From: Vitellaria paradoxa
Lineage: Eukaryota; Streptophyta; Magnoliopsida; Ericales; Sapotaceae
DNA length: 64,000 nt
Direction: 5' to 3'
NCBI GenBank assembly: GCA_019916065.1
Contig: CM034240.1
Span: 37,127,389 to 37,191,388 of the forward strand
In this document: positions 61,701 through 64,000 of the stretch, in pieces
How positions within the stretch are numbered: the stretch's first letter is position 1
Layout of the letters: each line of letters opens with the position of its first letter
Made by a program: the position numbers and the translations under genes
The notes under the pieces: generated by a model
What the model saw: the letters and a program-made list of their open reading frames with translations, nothing else
What the model was told of the DNA's origin: nothing
The model's database searches: none

Positions 61701-62369
61701 TTTTACGCTAGCCATCAATATATCGCAGCAAGCCATCAATATATCGCAGCACCACCCCCCGCCCCCCTCTTCTCCTATTCTGGCTTGGGACTGGCTGTGT
61801 TAAAAGTAACATTAAGCATGCACATTCAGAGTTAAATAATACTACTGGGAACCTTTTGAACAAAGAAATGCACTGAGAAATTTGTAGACATATTTAGAAC
61901 CGGCAAATGCATTGAGAAAAGTTCATGTGAGTTTTTAGTTTCCTAGTAAATACTATTATTTGGCGGTTGGATTTATGTTTTGGTTCACTTTTGACAGTTT
62001 GACCAACATTAGACTAACTAAAACTGAATTTTGGTTTCTACCCACATTGTTTTGCAATTTTAACTGCACCAAGTTGGGCTGTTATGTTGGTAGTGATCCA
62101 AATTGTTAAGAATTGCTAAAATAAAGGTCATCTCTCTGCAGGACGAACAGCGAGCTAAACAAGCAAGTGCAATGTCCTTGCAAGTCTGTCCAGCAATTAC
62201 ATTGAAGCTGGGGCACGGTGGGGAACTGGTTGAGAGTGCTTGCCACATCCCCGATGCTCGTGAGGATCACAGGTGTTTGGTTAATGAGGATTGCGGAATA
62301 GATTCAGTTACTTGCAGGCGAAGATCGTGCAGCATGGCTGGTTACTGTGGCCTTTGGTTCTTCATATGA
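24406..62369 (+). CDS. MNS5: EDEM-type class I alpha-1,2-mannosidase (GH47), MNS5-like
   Basis: Trims mannose from N-glycans of misfolded glycoproteins in the ER lumen, marking them for ERAD. Fifteen exons: 24406-24542, 25766-25808, 25897-25962, 26047-26108, 26299-26398, 26625-26807, 34526-34574, 34656-34835, 35082-35202, 36734-36815, 36895-36980, 41494-41594, 59762-59903, 60154-60304, 62142-62369. They total 1731 nt, 576 aa, with no stop or frameshift. Residues 1-23 are a hydrophobic signal/anchor ([13 protein letters not shown]); the GH47 fold follows. Likely catalytic residues by family position: Glu136 (NLFE), Asp276 ([12 protein letters not shown]), Glu390 (LRPELAES); the calcium-binding Thr473 is in TTEGHP. 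Near-C-terminal cysteines: [14 protein letters not shown]. Start ATG chosen because it gives the signal peptide; an upstream in-frame ATG at 24301 would precede it with a non-family extension. MNS5 rather than MNS4 is favoured by length (574 versus 624 aa, from memory). Intron 10 has a GC donor; introns 6, 11 and 12 are transposon-filled. Confidence 0.9.
27522..29727 (+). pseudogene. LINE copy 1 ORF1 (DUF4283-type RNA-binding protein), broken
   Basis: Begins at the ATG at 27522 (MRLDGKHS, matching copy 2). The DUF4283-like block runs from about 28160 to 28520: [41 protein letters not shown], and the terminal [21 protein letters not shown]. An acidic, Asp/Glu/Ser-rich tail follows (28989-29468), then a basic segment (29458-29727) with [16 protein letters not shown]. 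The first stop comes at about 27564; TAA at 27690-27692 stands where copy 2 has Gln. The final TGA overlaps the ATG of ORF2 as ATGA at 29724-29727. Confidence 0.75.
29724..33336 (+). pseudogene. LINE copy 1 ORF2 (endonuclease / reverse transcriptase), broken
   Basis: ATG at 29724 opens the APE-type endonuclease ([25 protein letters not shown] after a frameshift; [30 protein letters not shown]). The RT begins around 30770 with [19 protein letters not shown], then [20 protein letters not shown] and ITLIPKK...[17 protein letters not shown] and [14 protein letters not shown] follow, then [19 protein letters not shown]. The polymerase box reads FAND instead of F-x-D-D, so the second catalytic Asp position is altered. 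A zf-RVT-like end is at about 32940-33060 ([18 protein letters not shown]). Stops at 31321, 32017-32025 and 32494-32496 plus frameshifts inactivate it. Confidence 0.85.
35794..36115 (-). mobile_element. TRIM-like element (short LTR-like direct repeats) in intron 9
   Basis: Two direct repeats of about 77 bp, 35794-35870 and 36038-36115, share 'ttaagtcaccaattatcctaaaaattta' -type sequence and end in 'tatttcaaca/ata'. The 170-bp middle has no coding. Next to the right repeat lies 'ttttgatatcata', whose reverse complement (TGATATCAAAA) resembles the initiator-Met tRNA primer-binding site TGGTATCAGAGC. This orients the element on the minus strand. Short terminal repeats, PBS and lack of ORFs define TRIMs. 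No matching 5-bp target duplication was found. Confidence 0.6.
36221..36290. repeat. C13-A26 homopolymer junction with GAAA/GAAT tetramer tail
   Basis: Thirteen C, then 26 A (36221-36259), then 'gaaagaaagaaagaatgaatgaatg'. It lies in intron 9. Run lengths may not be exact in raw sequence. Confidence 0.85.
37230..40536 (-). pseudogene. copia gag-pol polyprotein, broken
   Basis: The ATG at 40536 precedes a decayed gag. A CCHC knuckle remnant near 39700 reads [14 protein letters not shown], with the second Cys replaced by Tyr. Integrase retains RSDN and NGIIERK, with its Asp and Glu. RT begins [18 protein letters not shown], then frameshifts after HLDLKN. RNase H has [18 protein letters not shown] and VARSSAKVE (about 37480-37640). 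Many stops are present. About 600-700 bp of coding sequence between integrase and RT is absent at its normal place. Confidence 0.8.
40750..41265 (-). pseudogene. Displaced copia IN-RT linker segment next to the 5' LTR
   Basis: Directly inside the right LTR, the minus strand codes [17 protein letters not shown], then [20 protein letters not shown] and, after a frameshift, [20 protein letters not shown]. These are the blocks that normally lie between integrase (...HLINR) and RT (KGYTQ...) in copia polyproteins. Here they sit upstream of gag, where leader and PBS would be expected. Confidence 0.7.
41842..42206. mobile_element. PIF/Harbinger-like MITE in intron 12
   Basis: Termini TGCTATGTTTGG (41842) and its inverse CCAAACATAGCA (ending 42206), flanked by the trinucleotide TAA (41839-41841 and 42207-42209). 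The 365-bp body has no coding capacity. A 3-bp TAA/TTA duplication is the mark of PIF/Harbinger-derived Tourist-type MITEs. Confidence 0.75.
42251..42298. repeat. (CT)n-(CA)n microsatellite
   Basis: A CT run with one GT interruption passes into CACTCTCACACACACA. It lies between the MITE and the SINE. Confidence 0.95.
42644..42852 (-). mobile_element. tRNA-derived SINE in intron 12
   Basis: Flanked by a perfect 14-bp duplication gtgacttgagaatt (42630-42643 and 42853-42866), with an A-tail on the minus strand (T run about 42642-42659). On the minus strand an RNA polymerase III A box, TAGTCCAGTGG (42829-42839), lies about 45 bp before a B box, GGTTCGATTCTC (42773-42784). The tRNA-like head is followed by a non-tRNA body and the A-tail. 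Length is about 209 bp. It would be mobilised in trans by a LINE. Confidence 0.9.
43100..46590 (-). pseudogene. LINE copy 2 ORF2 (endonuclease / reverse transcriptase), broken
   Basis: Endonuclease from 46586: [64 protein letters not shown] (about 45285-45226), [55 protein letters not shown], and the polymerase box [10 protein letters not shown] with both Asp residues (about 44560-44531). A zf-RVT-like region is at about 43450-43260. Stops near 45966, 45150 and 44751 and frameshifts make it non-functional, but it is the better preserved of the two copies. Confidence 0.85.
46534..48762 (-). pseudogene. LINE copy 2 ORF1 (DUF4283-type), broken
   Basis: The long frame from 48762 to 48019 codes [20 protein letters not shown], a stretch of basic residues and [16 protein letters not shown], and ends ADRR. 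The frame then shifts to [16 protein letters not shown] and [16 protein letters not shown] (47907-47593). An acidic section with [13 protein letters not shown] and a C-terminal basic part (46851-46534) with [16 protein letters not shown] follow. Frameshifts around 48019 and 47590 and stops near 47262 and 46852 interrupt it. Confidence 0.75.
48867..50172. other. Intron 12 spacer with C20-A10 homopolymer
   Basis: No gene or clear element. A run of 20 C (49727-49746) directly followed by 10 A (49747-49756) is the only strong feature; a G-rich stretch (gggaggggggggg, about 49629) lies shortly before it. Confidence 0.6.
50182..52383. mobile_element. Foldback / MULE-like element with ~750-bp inverted arms
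   Basis: The left arm (50182-~50980) and right arm (~51640-52383) are inverted copies. Examples are 'gctgaaagaggagtac' (about 50203) versus its inverse near 52370, 'ctaacagcaccttttcaagcttatctcttg' near 50770 versus its inverse near 51830, and 'gcaacacaaacaaacaa' near 50928 versus its inverse near 51675. A 9-bp flank GCACTAAAG (50173-50181) and GCACTAAAT (52384-52392) fits a Mutator-type target duplication with one change. The 660-bp centre is AT-rich without a transposase. Confidence 0.75.
52800..56686 (-). pseudogene. Chromovirus pol: zinc knuckle, PR, RT, RNase H, integrase, chromodomain
   Basis: Protease motif [10 protein letters not shown] near 56260; [14 protein letters not shown] with [20 protein letters not shown] and FDDILIYSK (YFDD box, about 55160). 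RNase H has [26 protein letters not shown] and FLQEYTF. Integrase has the zinc-finger end [19 protein letters not shown] and [11 protein letters not shown]. Its second motif reads SNRD where SDRD is usual, so a catalytic Asp may be lost. Then follow [19 protein letters not shown] and the chromodomain ([25 protein letters not shown]) with a stop in place of the usual Trp at 52918-52920. Other stops: 55322-55324 (usual Gln of 'YHQI') and about 56200, 56430, 56490. They make it inactive. Confidence 0.88.
56687..57637 (-). CDS. Chromovirus gag (capsid) ORF
   Basis: 316-codon open frame starting [15 protein letters not shown]. An N-terminal coiled coil (MEQKV...[14 protein letters not shown]) is followed by a low-complexity linker. 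The retrotransposon gag core holds [52 protein letters not shown] and EYMSSFEGL. The frame stays open through the capsid core. The downstream zinc knuckle (C-H-N-C...H...C near 56530) is separated from it by a stop. Capsid assembly is the family role. No cellular function is implied. Confidence 0.8.
   Translation of the reverse strand: MEQKVSTLKQNVNTLQDSMNQLREDFGRLVRALGKRQVDDQRGDIPTRPKQKLDPSYSSIGSVGFYPGSHGQMQLPRGPHRRDIEDDANSVLGYGNRFTPVDRVTDHRPHGDNYGIRPPVQYPRNHQDEFNNIVKAVKVEAPSFDGQLDLGVFSDWLLEIVDYFRWYRMSDLHQVMFAQMKLVGSAKRNWQRVQIERERFGAPPINRWIDMKVKLQEKYLPAYYRDQLNDQLMNLRQASLSVTEYMSSFEGLFMRCDIREESWRTVGRFINGLRPELKREVSLFSPNSLEDAFHKALSIEQLYKLSTPKRMTSQSQ
58496..58508 (-). promoter_or_regulatory. Primer-binding site (initiator Met tRNA) of the chromovirus
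   Basis: The reverse strand reads TGGTATCAGAGCC, the standard plant retrotransposon primer site complementary to the 3' end of initiator methionine tRNA. It starts two bases from the 5' LTR end, which fixes the element's orientation as minus. Confidence 0.9.
58902..59537 (+). mobile_element. RTE-type LINE, 5'-truncated
   Basis: The plus strand codes the C-terminal end of a plant RTE reverse transcriptase: [49 protein letters not shown], then [18 protein letters not shown] and [19 protein letters not shown]. It ends ADPT-stop at about 59498. The 3' end is a pentamer run (TTTGG) at about 59514-59537; RTE elements end in short tandem repeats instead of poly(A). A degenerate 18-bp repeat, TTGTAAGGTATTGTAAGG (58884-58901) and TTGTAAAGTACTGTCAGC (59538-59555), may be the target duplication. 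Stops interrupt the frame. Confidence 0.85.
60511..61484. mobile_element. Foldback MITE in intron 14
   Basis: The ends agagttta (60511) and its inverse taaactct (61484) are flanked by a perfect 7-bp duplication, tatattt (60504-60510 and 61485-61491). The arms are long inverted repeats: 'gtaattgttgaccaattaaaaatgctgtgaaattacc' near 60863 pairs with sequence near 61130, and 'acaaaataaataaaagtaaca' near 61027 pairs with the stretch near 60960. The right arm carries an extra tandem copy of about 180 bp (about 61115-61300 and 61300-61480). No coding capacity. Confidence 0.8.
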
Positions 62370-62940
62370 AACCCTGTACAACCCGAAATTCTTTTTGCAA
62401 GAAGAAAATAAGTTTACCCAGAAAAGGAAAAGAAGAACACTAATCAGAGACACAGAGGTCCAGAACCTGTGTTCAAGGATAAATTATCTCGGAGAGTTAA
62501 GCATTCTGACAGGTTCATTGAGATGACAAGAAACAGAAGTCAAAATCCTGTAATTTAATGTAAACTTGGTTAAATGGCCTAGGAGCTACTTTGGTTTTTT
62601 TTTTTTTTTAAATTGAACAAGGTTTTGCGATTTATTTTTGGTTCAATGTTAGGTTGACTGGAAATATTGAACTACATTTGTCCCCATATGTATGAGCTGT
62701 GTTGGATTCATTCATTTAGCATTGCAGGAAAGGAAGGCAGAATTGTTTGTTGTAGTTATTTAGCTTTTAGCTCAGCAGAAGTAAGATGCACAATTAATGT
62801 TTGGAAAAAATTTTATGAAATCCTTTCCTTAAATCGTTTGAAAAAGGAATAGGGATTTTAAATTACTTTACATTACTTTGTCTTTTCTTTTTCTTTTTAT
62901 TTTTCTTACCGAATTTTCACTTAAAACATAATTTTAAATG
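62370..62940 (+). other. Mannosidase 3' flank / presumed 3' UTR
   Basis: Downstream of the TGA at 62367-62369 the sequence is moderately GC-poor and not repetitive until about 62940. AATAAA is not evident. A polyadenylation site probably lies in 62540-62620 near 'taatttaatgtaaact' and a T/A run, but this is uncertain. Confidence 0.4.
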
Positions 62941-63279
62941 CTAAAGGCCTGTTTGATAAAACTGTGAGTTTTCAATTTTTGTGTTTAATTTTTGTTTTCA
63001 GGTTTTAGTTTTTGTGTTTAGTTTTTTTATTTTTAGTTTTTATTTCCATAGTAGAAATAAAAAAAAATAAAAACTGAAAAACATGTATAGTTATGATAAT
63101 TGTTAGTTAGTAGTATAGTTATTAATTAATTAAATTCACTAAATTTAAGTAGTTTAATTATATTATTTGTTAAAAATAATTTAATCTAATAAAAAAATAC
63201 ACTAAACATAATTTATTTTATAACTTTTTATAATGTAAATAAAATAATTTAATTCAATTAATAAAATATATTAAATACA

Positions 63280-63860
63280 AGTTAATTATATTATTTATTA
63301 AAAATAATTTAATAAAATATTTTTATATTAAATTAATTACTCTTGAATTTAAATATAAGTAATTGAGTTTACTTAATTATTAATTAAATTATTTAATATA
63401 TAATTTCATTAATAATTAATTTTATCAAAAAATATAATATAAATACCAATAATTATATTTTTAATAAAACTATTTTTCATAAAAATATAATTAAGATTAT
63501 TTAATTTAATTAATTAATTAAATCAATTTAATTGTAGTCAATTAAGATATATATTGAATAAAAAGTAACTATATTATTTATTAAAAAAATTTAATAAAAT
63601 ATTTTTATATTAAATTAACTACTTAAGTTTAATTATAATTAATTTAATTTAGTTAATTATTAATTAAATTGTATAATATATAATAAATTAATAACTAATT
63701 TTATCAAAAATATAATATAATTATTAATATAATTACGAATAATTATATTGTTTGAGAAACTATTTTTAATAAAAATATAATTAAAATAATTTAATTTAAT
63801 TAATTAATTAAATCAAATTAATTTTAGTTATTAAAATTATTATATTTATTGAATTAAATT
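63280..63860. repeat. AT-rich tandem repeat, ~283-bp period, two copies
   Basis: The string 'atattatttattaaaaa(t)aattt' begins at 63288 and again at 63571. The following ~280 bp are similar in both copies, including 'attttatcaaaaa(a)tataatataa' and 'tttaatttaattaattaattaaatca'. A shorter related stretch starts near 63160, and the pattern trails off to the window end. Composition is over 85% A/T. Confidence 0.65.
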
Positions 63861-64000
63861 ATTCTTAATAAAATACAATTAAACTAATTAAATTTAATTA
63901 ACTAATTAATCTAAGTTAATTAATTTAATTAGCATGAAATATATTTTATTTTTATTGGATAGAATTATCTTAAACAACTAATATAATTAGAATAATTAAA

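Overview
The window is AT-rich plant nuclear DNA, very probably from a eudicot. The support is GT-AG spliced genes, CACTACAAGAAA-type CACTA ends, Tat and chromovirus Ty3/gypsy elements, plant L1-type and RTE LINEs, a tRNA-derived SINE, and host genes of plant type. Nearly all of it is transposable-element sequence. I could follow one intact host gene from start codon to stop codon.

Region 1 (1-24.1 kb) is a nested transposon graveyard. From left to right it holds: the 3' half of an LTR retrotransposon with a broken accessory ORF (1-~3000); exon 2 of a Rab GTPase pseudogene (3614-4005, minus); a minus-strand Ty3 integrase fragment (~4640-5700); a 5'-truncated Tat-lineage Ty3 element (~5770-18286, plus) with an antisense extra ORF and a 3' LTR. 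A 4365-bp CACTA element (9050-13414) sits inside that element's integrase region, with a perfect 3-bp target duplication. Next come two tandem-repeat blocks, a RING-H2 E3 ligase pseudogene (18930-20101), a hAT-like nonautonomous element (20279-21038) and about 3 kb of AT-rich DNA with a dispersed repeat.

Region 2 (24.4-62.4 kb) is one host gene, an EDEM-type class I alpha-mannosidase (GH47, MNS5-like). Its 15 exons total 1731 bp (576 aa) and are spread over 38 kb. Every junction is in frame, and one intron uses a GC donor. The introns carry: an L1-type LINE in sense (27256-33462); a TRIM (35794-36115); a rearranged copia element in antisense (37062-41427); a Harbinger-like MITE (41842-42206); a SINE (42644-42852); a second copy of the same LINE in the opposite orientation (42888-48850); a foldback/MULE-like element (50182-52383); a complete antisense chromovirus with TSD, PBS and chromodomain (52478-58852); a 5'-truncated RTE LINE (~58902-59537); and a foldback MITE (60511-61484). 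Many insertions are proven by target-site duplications.

Region 3 (62.4-64 kb) holds the gene's 3' flank and an AT-rich tandem repeat.

The most notable points are the host gene with transposon-filled introns, including a ~6-kb inverted LINE pair inside one transcription unit; a copia element whose IN-RT linker has moved to its 5' end; the nested CACTA insertion; and stop codons in the dead elements that look like cytosine deamination (CAG to TAG, TGG to TAG/TGA). I saw no genuinely new gene system.
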